A stretch of 64,000 nt of DNA, taken from contig NZ_WTEX01000014.1 of NCBI RefSeq assembly GCF_009795845.1, positions 1 to 64,000 of the forward strand, written 5' to 3'. This document shows positions 41,287 to 49,959 of this stretch, piece after piece. Source of the stretch: Gilliamella sp. Lep-s35. Its GTDB lineage: Bacteria; Pseudomonadota; Gammaproteobacteria; Enterobacterales; Orbaceae. The notes beneath the pieces were generated by a model. It worked only from the letters and a program-made list of their open reading frames with translations. It was not told the DNA's origin and did no database searches. The translations under genes and the position numbers were made by a program. Each line of letters starts with the position of its first letter. Position 1 is the first letter of the stretch.

Positions 41287-42141
41287 TTATCTACTACTAT
41301 GTTGATAAATAAAATTATCAATCAATCGAGTTTTACCTATATACACGGCTAATGCACATAAGCTGTCTTGCTCAAGAGAGTCTACTGCTTTTAAGGTAGT
41401 TAAATCAACAAACTCAATATAGTCAATTTTAGCTAGCGATTGTTTTGCTATTACGTTATGCATAGCTTGGGTTATTGTAGCCACTGACTTTTCGCCTTGC
41501 TTAATTTGGTCTTTAGCACATTCAATAGCCTGATATAAACAAACTGCAGCTGCACGTTCAACGTCTGATAAATAGCTATTACGAGAGCTTTTGGCTAAAC
41601 CGTCCGCTTCACGCACAATTGGGCAACCTATAATATCAACATTAAAGTTTAAATCATCAACCATACGTTTAATCACCGCAAGTTGTTGAGCATCTTTTTG
41701 ACCAAAATAAGCACGATCAGGTTGTGTGATATTAAATAATTTAGTTACTACCGTGCACACACCTTTGAAATGACCGGGTCTTCTTTTGCCACAAAGCGCA
41801 TCGGTTAAATCATTAACATCAACATAGCTATTGAAGTTAGCATCATACATTTCATTCGCTGATGGGCAAAAAATAAGATCGACCCCCATCTGCTCGCAGG
41901 CGATTTTATCTCGCTCAAGATCTCGAGGATAGCTAGCAAGATCCTCTGAAGGGCCGAACTGTATCGGATTAACAAAAATAGTAACAATAACTTTTTGATT
42001 ATCTTTTTTAGCAGCTACCATTAAACTTTGGTGGCCTTCATGCAAATAGCCCATAGTTGGCACAAGTCCAACACTGCAACCAGCTTGACGCCAAGCTTTA
42101 ACTTGCTGACGCACTTGTTCAATAGTTGTTACAACCTTCAT
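41287..42141 (-). CDS. panC: Pantothenate synthetase
   Basis: PanC joins pantoate and beta-alanine using ATP to make pantothenate, the precursor of coenzyme A. The nucleotidyltransferase HIGH-like motif is GLVPTMGYLHEGHQSLM near residue 25, followed by FVNPIQFGPSEDLASYPRDL and the KMSKS-like region SSRNSYLSD. At 284 aa it matches E. coli (283). It is the last gene of panG-panB-panC, five bases after panB. panD, for beta-alanine, is not in the window. Confidence 0.97.
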   Translation of the reverse strand: MKVVTTIEQVRQQVKAWRQAGCSVGLVPTMGYLHEGHQSLMVAAKKDNQKVIVTIFVNPIQFGPSEDLASYPRDLERDKIACEQMGVDLIFCPSANEMYDANFNSYVDVNDLTDALCGKRRPGHFKGVCTVVTKLFNITQPDRAYFGQKDAQQLAVIKRMVDDLNFNVDIIGCPIVREADGLAKSSRNSYLSDVERAAAVCLYQAIECAKDQIKQGEKSVATITQAMHNVIAKQSLAKIDYIEFVDLTTLKAVDSLEQDSLCALAVYIGKTRLIDNFIYQHSSR

Positions 42142-42146
42142 TTTAG

Positions 42147-43001
42147 TTACCTTTTATGCCCTATTGAAAACTCAGATTTAAGTTTTACCATTATTTCGTT
42201 ATCAATTGCAAACTCATGCTCTGAAGCAGGAAATTGCTGTTCCTTCACTTCTTCACAATACTCAGAAAATGCTTTTTTCATTTGATCACCAATTGGTGCA
42301 AAAGATTTAACAAATTTTGATGAAACACCATCATACATAGACAACATATCTTGATAAACAAGCACCTGCCCATCACAACCAGCCCCTGCACCAATACCAA
42401 TAGTTGGAATACTAACTAATTCAGAAATATATTTAGCTAAATCGGCTGGAACACATTCAAGCAATATTGCAACCGCCCCCGCTTGCTCAACAGCTAATGC
42501 ATCAAGAATAATATTTTTAGCATGCTGATATTCTTTACCTTGAACTTTATAACCACCTAAAGCAAGCACTGATTGAGGCATTAATCCAATGTGCGCAATA
42601 ACAGGAATAGATGCTTGTGTGATCATTTTAATATGCTCACAAAACGCTTGTCCCCCTTCAAGTTTAATGGCTTGCGCTTGTCCTTCTTTAACTAAACGTC
42701 CAGCATTAAAAACAGCATCGTATACCGAAGTGTGATAAGACATAAAAGGTAAATCTGTGACTACAAAAGCCGTTTTAGCTGCTCTTGCAACGGCTTTAGA
42801 ATGGTGAATCATATCTTCCATAGTTACCGATACAGTACTATCATAGCCTAGCATCACCATGCCTAAAGAATCACCAACTAACAAACAATCTACACCACTT
42901 TCGTCCATCAATTTGGCAGTTGTGTAATCATATGCTGTTAACATAGTAATTTTTTGTTTATTTTGTTTACGTTTTTGTAGTGTAAGGATAGTGTTTTTCA
43001 A
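42147..43001 (-). CDS. panB: 3-methyl-2-oxobutanoate hydroxymethyltransferase
   Basis: PanB makes ketopantoate from 2-ketoisovalerate and methylene-THF. The 284-aa product (E. coli 264) is a TIM-barrel protein with the metal-binding motif LLVGDSLGMVMLGYDSTV, IKLEGG, and HIGLMPQSVLALGGYKVQG. ATG overlaps the upstream panG stop by four bases, indicating translational coupling. The C-terminal about 20 residues are extra relative to E. coli. Confidence 0.96.
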   Translation of the reverse strand: MKNTILTLQKRKQNKQKITMLTAYDYTTAKLMDESGVDCLLVGDSLGMVMLGYDSTVSVTMEDMIHHSKAVARAAKTAFVVTDLPFMSYHTSVYDAVFNAGRLVKEGQAQAIKLEGGQAFCEHIKMITQASIPVIAHIGLMPQSVLALGGYKVQGKEYQHAKNIILDALAVEQAGAVAILLECVPADLAKYISELVSIPTIGIGAGAGCDGQVLVYQDMLSMYDGVSSKFVKSFAPIGDQMKKAFSEYCEEVKEQQFPASEHEFAIDNEIMVKLKSEFSIGHKR

Positions 43002-43840
43002 GGTAACAGCTCCAATTCTAATTGTCGATAGTCCTTATTTGGATGTTTTTTACGACTAAGATTAACTAAAATTGAGGATAATTGCTTATACAACGGTTTA
43101 ATATCCGTTGGTATGACAGCTAAATGCTCTTTTATTGTTTCAACATCAGCACGCTCAATCGGACCAGTTAAAGCGGCAATTGTCCCCTCTTTGCAAAGGT
43201 TTTTTGCATTATCTAAAAATAATCTATGCCAAGCGTGCTGACTAAATTCAGTATCAAGCGCACATTTTGTAAACAAGTCACTTCCTATTTGAGCTAATGC
43301 GATAACCTGATTGCTAAGCATTACACAAGCCGCATGATAAAGAGGCTTTTTATCAGCCGACAGTATCGCTATAGGGTTTTTCAATGGTTTTAAAAATCGT
43401 TGTAATTGGGAAATAGCTTGTTTATTTGCCTCAAGCGTAAAAAACACTTTTGACATGGCATGATAACAATCAAACCGATCATATATTGCATATAAAGGAT
43501 GCAAAGAAAATGCAAAAGGATGAACCTCTTGATGAGATATAAATACGTTTGATGTTAATAATCCGCTACAATGACCAATCCATTTATTACTAATAGGTAA
43601 CTGGCAAAGTGATTGCCAAACAACGGCTATTTGATGATCTGGTACTGTCAAAAACAGACAATCACAATCTTTCACCAGCTCGTTTAACGTTGAATATGCC
43701 TGACTTTGAGTAAATTCACTTGCGACTTGGGCTTGCTCGTAAGATCGACTATAAAACCCAGCGACCTGCATACCACACAAAGAAAAATACTTAGCTAAAG
43801 TGCACCCTACTTTACCAGCACCAATAAAACCAATCATCAT
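42998..43840 (-). CDS. panG: PanG-type ketopantoate reductase (Rossmann + DUF2520)
   Basis: The N-terminal NAD(P)-binding fold opens with MMIGFIGAGKVGCTLAKYF (GxGxxG). The C-terminal half is of the DUF2520 type (HPLYAIYDRF, ACVMLSNQVIALAQIG, TGPIERADVETIKEHL). It overlaps panB by four bases as the first gene of the pantothenate operon. Such proteins were shown in Francisella (PanG) to replace PanE as ketopantoate reductase. The step it would perform, ketopantoate to pantoate, is exactly the one missing between the PanB and PanC encoded here. Function is inferred from family and context. Confidence 0.75.
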   Translation of the reverse strand: MMIGFIGAGKVGCTLAKYFSLCGMQVAGFYSRSYEQAQVASEFTQSQAYSTLNELVKDCDCLFLTVPDHQIAVVWQSLCQLPISNKWIGHCSGLLTSNVFISHQEVHPFAFSLHPLYAIYDRFDCYHAMSKVFFTLEANKQAISQLQRFLKPLKNPIAILSADKKPLYHAACVMLSNQVIALAQIGSDLFTKCALDTEFSQHAWHRLFLDNAKNLCKEGTIAALTGPIERADVETIKEHLAVIPTDIKPLYKQLSSILVNLSRKKHPNKDYRQLELELLP

Positions 43841-43890
43841 AATGATTTACATTTTTTATAATTGACTAATTATAGCTAAAAAAACAAAAA

Positions 43891-43929
43891 CCAACCACTA
43901 ATCAAGTCAAATTAATGGTTGGATTTTTT
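43891..43929. terminator. Terminator after the M20 amidohydrolase gene
   Basis: CCAACCA (43891-43897) and TGGTTGG (43916-43922) form a hairpin flanked by A-rich sequence on the left and ATTTTTTT on the right, so it can work in either direction. It lies just beyond the amidohydrolase stop codon and upstream of panG. Confidence 0.65.
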
Positions 43930-43935
43930 TTAAGA

Positions 43936-45114
43936 TTAGTTTTTGTTTAAATATGCCCAAGCGTATTGTGCATAAAATTCTGCGCCAACAGTCATACCGT
44001 CTTCATCAACGTTAAAACAACCATGATGATGTGGCCATTGAGTATCTTTATCAGGATTGCCAGAACCAACTAATGCAAATGCACCGGGAATGTTTTCAGT
44101 ATAATAACTAAAATCTTCACCACCTGTTGTTGGAGCTTCAAAATAAAGTGCATCTTTACCAAAAGATTCAACAATCACATCTTGAGCAAGCAAAGCACTT
44201 TCTTTATCATTAATGACAGGTAAAGTACCATAAATGTATTCAACTTCAGCCGTTGCGCGATACATTGCCGCAACTTGATTTGCATAACGACGGATCGCAG
44301 CTTCAATTTTGTCTCGCACTGCGATATTAAAACAACGAACAGTACCTTCCAAAACAGCGTTTTCAGCAATAACATTAAAACGCGTTCCTACATCCATTCG
44401 TCCAATTGTCACAACCGCAGGATCAAGTGGTGCTATTTCACGAGAAACAATAGACTGCACATTCATAACAAATGCCGAAGCAACCATTACCGCATCGACA
44501 GTGTCATGAGGCATAGAACCATGCCCACCCTTGCCTTTAAACCTAACTGTTAACAAATCAGCTGACGCAAAACTCGAACCGACGACACAAGATACTTTGC
44601 CGACAGGCATTAGCGCCCAAATATGCATACCAAAAGCACTATCAACACCGTCTAATACGCCTTGTTTTATCATACCTTTAGCTCCTTGAGCTACTTCTTC
44701 AGCAGGTTGAAAAACAAGTCTTACATTACCTTTTAATTGATCACGAATAGCCCAAAGTGCTTTTGCTGCAGTTAATAACATTGCAGCATGAGTATCATGA
44801 CCACACGCATGCATTTTGCCATCGATAGTTGATTTATAATCGATATTTTGGCTTAACTCTTGTACGGGTAAAGCATCAATATCCGCTCTAAGCAAAATTC
44901 TTTTACCGGGTTTGCCACCTTCGATATCAGCAATAATTCCAGTTGGCTCAGTTCGGCGATAAGGAATACCGATTTTATCTAACTCTTCTGCTATTTTATC
45001 GGTAGTTCTAAATTCCTCCCATGGTAATTCTGGATGTTTATGCAAATCACGACGAAAGGCTACCATTTCACTGATATTTTGTTTAATTAGCGTTTTTATA
45101 TTCTGATTTATCAT
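43936..45114 (-). CDS. M20 family metallo-amidohydrolase (hippurate/N-acyl-amino-acid hydrolase type)
   Basis: Members of this peptidase family remove acyl groups from N-acyl amino acids, or hydrolyse indole conjugates or aminobenzoyl-glutamate. The 392-aa product has all di-metal ligand motifs: RADIDALPVQE, MHACGHDTHAAML (Cys/His), the catalytic glutamates FQPAEEVAQGAKGMI, and GGEDFSYY. The dimerisation domain sits in the middle (GKGGHGSMPHDTVDA). The gene follows a transporter gene by 35 bases, suggesting import and hydrolysis of one substrate. The substrate cannot be told from sequence. Confidence 0.88.
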   Translation of the reverse strand: MINQNIKTLIKQNISEMVAFRRDLHKHPELPWEEFRTTDKIAEELDKIGIPYRRTEPTGIIADIEGGKPGKRILLRADIDALPVQELSQNIDYKSTIDGKMHACGHDTHAAMLLTAAKALWAIRDQLKGNVRLVFQPAEEVAQGAKGMIKQGVLDGVDSAFGMHIWALMPVGKVSCVVGSSFASADLLTVRFKGKGGHGSMPHDTVDAVMVASAFVMNVQSIVSREIAPLDPAVVTIGRMDVGTRFNVIAENAVLEGTVRCFNIAVRDKIEAAIRRYANQVAAMYRATAEVEYIYGTLPVINDKESALLAQDVIVESFGKDALYFEAPTTGGEDFSYYTENIPGAFALVGSGNPDKDTQWPHHHGCFNVDEDGMTVGAEFYAQYAWAYLNKN

Positions 45115-45149
45115 TTTTCTACCTTTAAATTTTAATTTATTTCGTCATA

Positions 45150-46385
45150 TTAATGACCAACAATCATACTAACCATTATGCCAGCTAAAATAACTGAAAC
45201 AATTGTCACAGAAATAAAACCACCAATTAACATTGGTGCTAACATGTGGCTTGTGAGTACCTCTTTTTCTTTTGGATCTTTGGTTAAATGATTAATCACT
45301 TCGTTAGTAATAATATAATCTGCTGGAAATCCATATAATGCAGTAAGAGCAATCGAAAATGCCATTTCAGTACTTACTTTCAGTAACTTACCGACAACTA
45401 TTGAAAAAATAAACATACCAATAACCGCCGCCAAAATAAACACAACTAAAGGCGTAACAAGGCGAAGTAGCATTTCTGGTGTAGCACGATTTAATGTATC
45501 AAAAACAAATAACATCAGTCCCATTACGGCTAAACCAAATCCACCCGCTTTTTTTAATGGATGGCGCTCTAAAAAGCCGAATGAAGAAGCTATAACACCA
45601 AATAGCAAACAGAGTACAAACGCATTTATTGTTATAACCGGTTTTAAAAGTTCAGACACGCTGTAAGCTAAAAAGCCGACAATAGCAATGCGCAAAAAAA
45701 TGAAATAAGAAGAATTATATTGAGTAGGAATTTTTGCAAATAAACGAGGCATCGGGTTTTCATCAGTTAAGGCATCATCATGTTTATCTAAATTGGATTT
45801 TGCTTCAACACCTGACTTCCAAGTACCCTCATGATATTGTTTTAGAACTCTTTTACCTTCACGTTTAAGCATAATTGAAGTAAGAGGATAACCAATAAAA
45901 CCTTGCATTATATAAATAATAATAGCAAAAACCGCCAGATCAGCTAATCCCGCGTCGGTTGCCCCTTTAGCCATAATAATTGCCGAAACAATACCACCAA
46001 CCAAAGGCGGAATAGCAATAATAGTAGTGTTAAAATCGAAAAACAGATAACCAACCAAAGAGGCAAAAATAACAATACCTGCAATACCTGAAAGCGAAAT
46101 TAAAATGGTTTTCCATTGACGTAATAACTCTTTTACCGATAATAACGTCCCCATATTAACAATCAATAAATACATAAACATGATGGCAACAACGGGGGGA
46201 ATACCTGCTCTAGCTACAATATCAGCAGGAAAGAAGGTCCAATAACCAATTAAAAAAAGTATTGCACAAACAAAAACAGAAGGGATCCAAGCTTTAGTAC
46301 GCGTTGAAACGATATCGCCAATATAAAGAATTATCAGCAACAACACTAACGCAAGCATTTGTGGCATATTGTTCATTGTTGACAT
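45150..46385 (-). CDS. Polytopic membrane transporter of unassigned substrate
   Basis: The 411-aa product is strongly hydrophobic with about ten to eleven membrane segments, starting at MLALVLLLIILYIGDIV. A polar cytoplasmic loop (GKRVLKQYHEGTWKSGVEAK) follows the sixth or so, and GFPADYIITNEVINHL lies near the end. I start it at 46385, which has GGAG six bases upstream; the frame is open four codons further. I do not recognise the family with certainty; it recalls secondary carriers of the glutamate/organic-anion type. Coupled to an M20 amidohydrolase, it probably imports that enzyme's substrate. Confidence 0.65.
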   Translation of the reverse strand: MSTMNNMPQMLALVLLLIILYIGDIVSTRTKAWIPSVFVCAILFLIGYWTFFPADIVARAGIPPVVAIMFMYLLIVNMGTLLSVKELLRQWKTILISLSGIAGIVIFASLVGYLFFDFNTTIIAIPPLVGGIVSAIIMAKGATDAGLADLAVFAIIIYIMQGFIGYPLTSIMLKREGKRVLKQYHEGTWKSGVEAKSNLDKHDDALTDENPMPRLFAKIPTQYNSSYFIFLRIAIVGFLAYSVSELLKPVITINAFVLCLLFGVIASSFGFLERHPLKKAGGFGLAVMGLMLFVFDTLNRATPEMLLRLVTPLVVFILAAVIGMFIFSIVVGKLLKVSTEMAFSIALTALYGFPADYIITNEVINHLTKDPKEKEVLTSHMLAPMLIGGFISVTIVSVILAGIMVSMIVGH

Positions 46386-46475
46386 AAAAATCTCCATTTT
46401 TATTGGTTGATTATAATTTTCAAAATAATCAAAACTTTTTAAGAATGGTTATTATATGTAATTTGTACAAAAATG

Positions 46476-48305
46476 TTACAAAATTTTTACCATAAATTCA
46501 TTTATCTCATCTAAAAACAAATTACCATATTTTTCTAACTTAATTTTACCTACACCTGTAACGTTAATTAACTGCTTTTTACTTTCTGGTTTAGTTTGAA
46601 CCATTTCTAACAATGTCGCATCACTAAAAATAACATATGGCGGCACATCTTCAACATCAGCAATATCTTTACGTAATCGCCTAAGATTATTAAATAAAAT
46701 TCGTTCTTCATAAGATAAAATCGTTGTTAAATTTATGGATCTTGCATATCGATTTATGCGGCTTTTTTTCACAAGTTCTAAACGTGGTTTAGCCAATGAT
46801 AATGGAATTTCGCCTCTAAGTATTAAGCGCGCTTTTTGTGTTAGTTGAAGTGTTGTATAGGTTGATATATTTTGGCTTAAATAACCCAAATAGACCAGCT
46901 GCCTAATAACACTAAGCCAATAATTTGATGAGTGTTGTTTACCGATACCATAAACCGATAACTTATTATGCCCCATTTCTTTAATGTGAATACGACCCGA
47001 TCCCCTTAAAACATCAATTATATATTGCGCTCCATAACACTGTTTAACACGATAAACACAAGATAAAACTTTCTGCGCATCAATTAAACCATCATAAACT
47101 TCAGGGGGATACAAACAAATATCGCAGTTATTACAAGGTTCGGTTCGTTCTTCACCAAAATAATTAAGCAAAACAATACGCCGACAAGTCAAGCTTTGTC
47201 CAAAAGCCTCCATCGCATTGATCTTTTGTAATTCGACATTTTTATGCTTACCATCCTTTTTTTCGATAGTTTTTTTCTGATACCACTCAAGATCTTTACT
47301 ATTAAACAGTAGTATTGCCTCGGCAGGCATACCATCACGCCCGGCTCTACCTGTTTCTTGATAATAAGCTTCAATCGTTCGCGGACAATCCGCATGCACA
47401 ACAAAGCGCACATTAGGTTTATTAATTCCCATACCAAATGCAACGGTGGCAACAATAATTTGTACATCATCTTTTAAAAAAGCATCTTGTGCTTGTTGGC
47501 GCTCTTCATTAGACAACCCTGCATGATAAGCCATAACCGAAAAACCACGCGCCGCAAGCTTAGTGGTGATATCTTCAACCCGAGAACGGCTTGAACAATA
47601 AATAATGCCTGAGTTGCCTTTTTGTGTTTCAATAAACGAAACAACCTGCTCAATCTGGTTAAATTTTTCAGTAACCGTATAACGAATATTAGGCCGATCA
47701 AAACTTCTTACCACAACTAACGGATCAAGCAAATTAAGTTGGGTTATAATGTCAGTTTGCGTTAACTTATCGGCAGTAGCAGTCAATGCAACGATCGGCA
47801 CATTAGGTAAACGAGTAGAAAGTTGGCCTAATTGTCGATAATCTGGCCTAAAATCATGCCCCCATTGAGAAATACAATGCGCCTCATCAATAGCAATTAA
47901 TGAAGGTGGCTGCTCATTAATTAAATTAGAAAAACTATGCACGCCTAATCGTTCAGGCGAAACATATAGTAATTTTATTGATTTATTTAAATATTTTTCG
48001 ACAACTTCTTGTTGTTCTGTCGCTGATTGAGTAGCATTCAGATATGCAGCACAAATGCCATTAGCTAATAATTGATCGACCTGATCTTTCATCAAAGAAA
48101 TTAAAGGCGAAATAACAATGGCAGTACCAGGTAATAAAACCGCAGGAATTTGATAACATAAAGATTTACCGCCCCCTGTTGGAATAATAACCAAAGTGTC
48201 ACGCCCATCGATAATAGATTCAATAATTTCCCTTTGCTGGTTTCTAAATGCCTTGTAACCAAAAACATTTTGCAAAACATCTTCTATCTGATCTTTTATC
48301 GACAT
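46476..48305 (-). CDS. recQ: ATP-dependent DNA helicase RecQ
   Basis: RecQ unwinds recombination intermediates and stalled forks. The 609-aa product matches E. coli (609). Motif I is [14 protein letters not shown] (about residue 41), motif II is [11 protein letters not shown], and the aromatic-rich loop follows directly with [10 protein letters not shown]. The RecQ zinc-binding cysteines are in [12 protein letters not shown] and CNNCDIC. A winged-helix domain and an HRDC domain (about 525-605) complete it. It stands on the minus strand ahead of the transporter-amidohydrolase pair. Confidence 0.96.
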   Translation of the reverse strand: MSIKDQIEDVLQNVFGYKAFRNQQREIIESIIDGRDTLVIIPTGGGKSLCYQIPAVLLPGTAIVISPLISLMKDQVDQLLANGICAAYLNATQSATEQQEVVEKYLNKSIKLLYVSPERLGVHSFSNLINEQPPSLIAIDEAHCISQWGHDFRPDYRQLGQLSTRLPNVPIVALTATADKLTQTDIITQLNLLDPLVVVRSFDRPNIRYTVTEKFNQIEQVVSFIETQKGNSGIIYCSSRSRVEDITTKLAARGFSVMAYHAGLSNEERQQAQDAFLKDDVQIIVATVAFGMGINKPNVRFVVHADCPRTIEAYYQETGRAGRDGMPAEAILLFNSKDLEWYQKKTIEKKDGKHKNVELQKINAMEAFGQSLTCRRIVLLNYFGEERTEPCNNCDICLYPPEVYDGLIDAQKVLSCVYRVKQCYGAQYIIDVLRGSGRIHIKEMGHNKLSVYGIGKQHSSNYWLSVIRQLVYLGYLSQNISTYTTLQLTQKARLILRGEIPLSLAKPRLELVKKSRINRYARSINLTTILSYEERILFNNLRRLRKDIADVEDVPPYVIFSDATLLEMVQTKPESKKQLINVTGVGKIKLEKYGNLFLDEINEFMVKIL

Positions 48306-48537
48306 ATAAGCCTAAATACGAACATTTAACGAAATGTGTCGAGTATAGCTAAATTAAGTTAAACACACCACTATGAACTTACATAAACTTACAACTTATT
48401 CTCAAATTAAAAAATTCTTAGAAAAATATGTATTGAATAATCCTATTAGGGATTTTTTTAAAATCGAAAAATTATGTTCATAATACAACCAACCCGGTTC
48501 AACAGATTAAAAAAGAAACAATTTTTTATTTTTTTAC

Positions 48538-48566
48538 TTGATACAAAGCAATTTGCCCGTTAATAT
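48538..48566 (+). promoter_or_regulatory. Promoter of tRNA-Val
   Basis: TTGATA (-35, 48538-48543) and TAATAT (-10, 48561-48566) with a 17-base spacer lie 18 bases upstream of the mature tRNA 5' end. Confidence 0.6.
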
Positions 48567-48583
48567 TTGCGTGTTTCAAATAT

Positions 48584-48660
48584 ACGCCCGTAGCTCAGTT
48601 GGTTAGAGCATCACCTTGACATGGTGGGGGTCAGTGGTTCGAGTCCACCCGGGCGTACCA
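48584..48660 (+). tRNA. tRNA-Val (anticodon GAC)
   Basis: A 77-base cloverleaf: acceptor stem ACGCCCG/CGGGCGT, D-arm GCTCAGTTGGTTAGAGC, anticodon loop TTGACAT, T-loop GTTCGAGTC, encoded CCA. It closely resembles E. coli tRNA-Val(GAC). It borders an accessory island and is a plausible integration site. Confidence 0.96.
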
Positions 48661-48665
48661 TTCTA

Positions 48666-48686
48666 AAGCCTTATTCGAAAAGGCTT
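48666..48686 (+). terminator. Hairpin just after tRNA-Val
   Basis: AAGCCTT (48666-48672) pairs with AAGGCTT (48680-48686) around ATTCGAA. No T run follows, so it may be a processing or weak termination signal. Confidence 0.45.
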
Positions 48687-48720
48687 CGTAAGAATTAATC
48701 TTCACCTCAATTTTATTGAC

Positions 48721-48751
48721 GGGGTAAAACTGGGGTAAAATAGGGGTAAAA
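48721..48751. repeat. Three GGGGTAAAA repeats at 11-bp intervals
   Basis: GGGGTAAAA occurs at 48721-48729, 48732-48740 and 48743-48751, exactly one helical turn apart, 60 bases after tRNA-Val. The phasing suggests cooperative protein binding on one DNA face, such as arm-type sites of a tyrosine integrase. No integrase gene remains nearby. Confidence 0.55.
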
Positions 48752-48863
48752 CCCACGCCATTTTATCAAATTTATTGTGGCCTACTTCCCAACTTTCCAC
48801 TTCAAATTCATACTTCAAAAAATATTAGTTTATGGTGAATAAAACTAACTAAGCTTTCATAAC

Positions 48864-49088
48864 ATGATAACAATAAACTACACACGACCAATTTACATAC
48901 GAATGACGCCCGAAGACTTCGAAAATGAAATCACGGGCGAATGCTATATTATCAACAGCGACGAAGATCACAATTTCGCGTTCTATCAAACAGCAAAAAC
49001 GCTATACGATATCGCCGATTTTGTGATGCTACATGGCGCTGTTGAGTATTGTAAGTTGAAGATTGATGGTATTTTACTAATGTGTTAG
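48864..49088 (+). CDS. Small hypothetical protein at the island edge
   Basis: A 74-codon frame, MITINYTRPIYIRMTPEDFE and so on, has ordinary amino-acid composition and lower AT content than its surroundings, which suggests a real gene. It has no membrane segment or signal. The ribosome-binding site is weak. It converges on the antitoxin gene and overlaps its end by 12 bases. I do not recognise the family; a phage or island origin is likely from position. Confidence 0.4.
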   Translation: MITINYTRPIYIRMTPEDFENEITGECYIINSDEDHNFAFYQTAKTLYDIADFVMLHGAVEYCKLKIDGILLMC

Positions 49089-49406
49089 ATTTTCCACATC
49101 TAATAAACAACAATCAGCATGCTTTTGTGATGAAAACTGCATTTGCAAACCTAATGCTTGAACAATTTTAAAGATTGTATTAAAAGTAGGATTCCCCTCA
49201 CCTGATAACGCTTTATAAATACCCTCACGGCTTATACCTGTATTACGTGAAAACTGACTGATGTTTTTAGCTCTAGCTATATCACCAAGTGCAATAAATA
49301 AAAATTTAGGGTCTCCTTCTTCTATTGCGGCATTTAAATATTCTTGCATTTCTTCATCAGTATTTAAAAAATCAACCACATCAAAAGTCTTTAGTTTTGT
49401 AGTCAT
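49077..49406 (-). CDS. HI1420-type antitoxin with helix-turn-helix domain
   Basis: The 109-aa product (start MTTKLKTFDVVDFL at 49406; four more codons are open upstream) matches the antidote family typified by Haemophilus HI1420. The N-terminal part is DVVDFLNTDEEMQEYLNAAIEEGD. A lambda-repressor-like HTH follows (DIARAKNISQFSRNTGISRE, GIYKALSGEGNPTFNTIFKI). The order toxin-antitoxin, with the toxin first on the minus strand, is that of the HI1419/HI1420 pairs. It would bind the toxin and repress the pair's promoter. Confidence 0.85.
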   Translation of the reverse strand: MTTKLKTFDVVDFLNTDEEMQEYLNAAIEEGDPKFLFIALGDIARAKNISQFSRNTGISREGIYKALSGEGNPTFNTIFKIVQALGLQMQFSSQKHADCCLLDVENLTH

Positions 49407-49408
49407 AA

Positions 49409-49700
49409 TTAATCCCATTTATTTGCTAATTCTTTAGCAATTTTAATATCTGCTTGCTGTGTATCCTTGTCACCGCCACACAATAAAATAACAATTTCAT
49501 TATTGCGGTTAACAAAATAAACCCTATACCCTTTTCCACAGTGAATGCGCATTTCTGATACACCGCTGCCTACAGGATTAACATCACCAAAATTACCTTC
49601 TTGCATACGACGAATTCGAACTTTAATTTTAGTTGCTGCAGTTTTATCTTTAAGCGACTTCAACCATTTTCCATTTGCGGTGTTAACTTACAGTAATCAT
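49409..49700 (-). pseudogene. HI1419-type toxin (RelE/ParE superfamily) with decayed 5' end
   Basis: The core reads IKVRIRRMQEGNFGDVNPVG, SGVSEMRIHCGKGYRVYFVN and VILLCGGDKDTQQADIKIAK, the HI1419/Gp49-like killer family. The family start is found in pieces. ATG at 49700 gives MITV; another frame gives KLTPQME; the main frame resumes at KWLKSLKD. Two A runs each appear one base too short. Unless translation starts at TTG 49663 (84 aa instead of about 100), the toxin is inactive. The intact antitoxin follows immediately. Confidence 0.7.
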
Positions 49701-49959
49701 GCTTTATTCCTGTTTTAATTTAAAATCATTATATCTCACACCGCAAAATGTAAGATTTACAATCGAGAAAGAGCACACTCAGGAAAATATTTTTACGAAA
49801 AGACACCCTGACAAACGTGGAACGAAGCAAAAGGGTTGGTTAAGGAAAAGCAATTGGAGAATTTATTTTATTCATCGGACTCACATTCTGTTAAAATGAA
49901 AGCCGATGAGTAATATGTATCTGTCAGTTTAAGTTCAAGCTACTACAAAATTTATTTTT
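49701..49959. other. Spacer between the toxin-antitoxin pair and the ABC-3C operon
   Basis: No credible gene. A 66-codon frame on the plus strand (49699-49899) has no family likeness. An inverted repeat, CATCGG at about 49873 with CCGATG at about 49902, lies downstream of the ATPase gene on the minus strand and could be its terminator. Confidence 0.3.

Noticed and set aside
49699-49899. 66-codon plus-strand open frame between toxin and ATPase genes
   Set aside because: No family likeness, begins inside the toxin promoter area, no ribosome-binding site.
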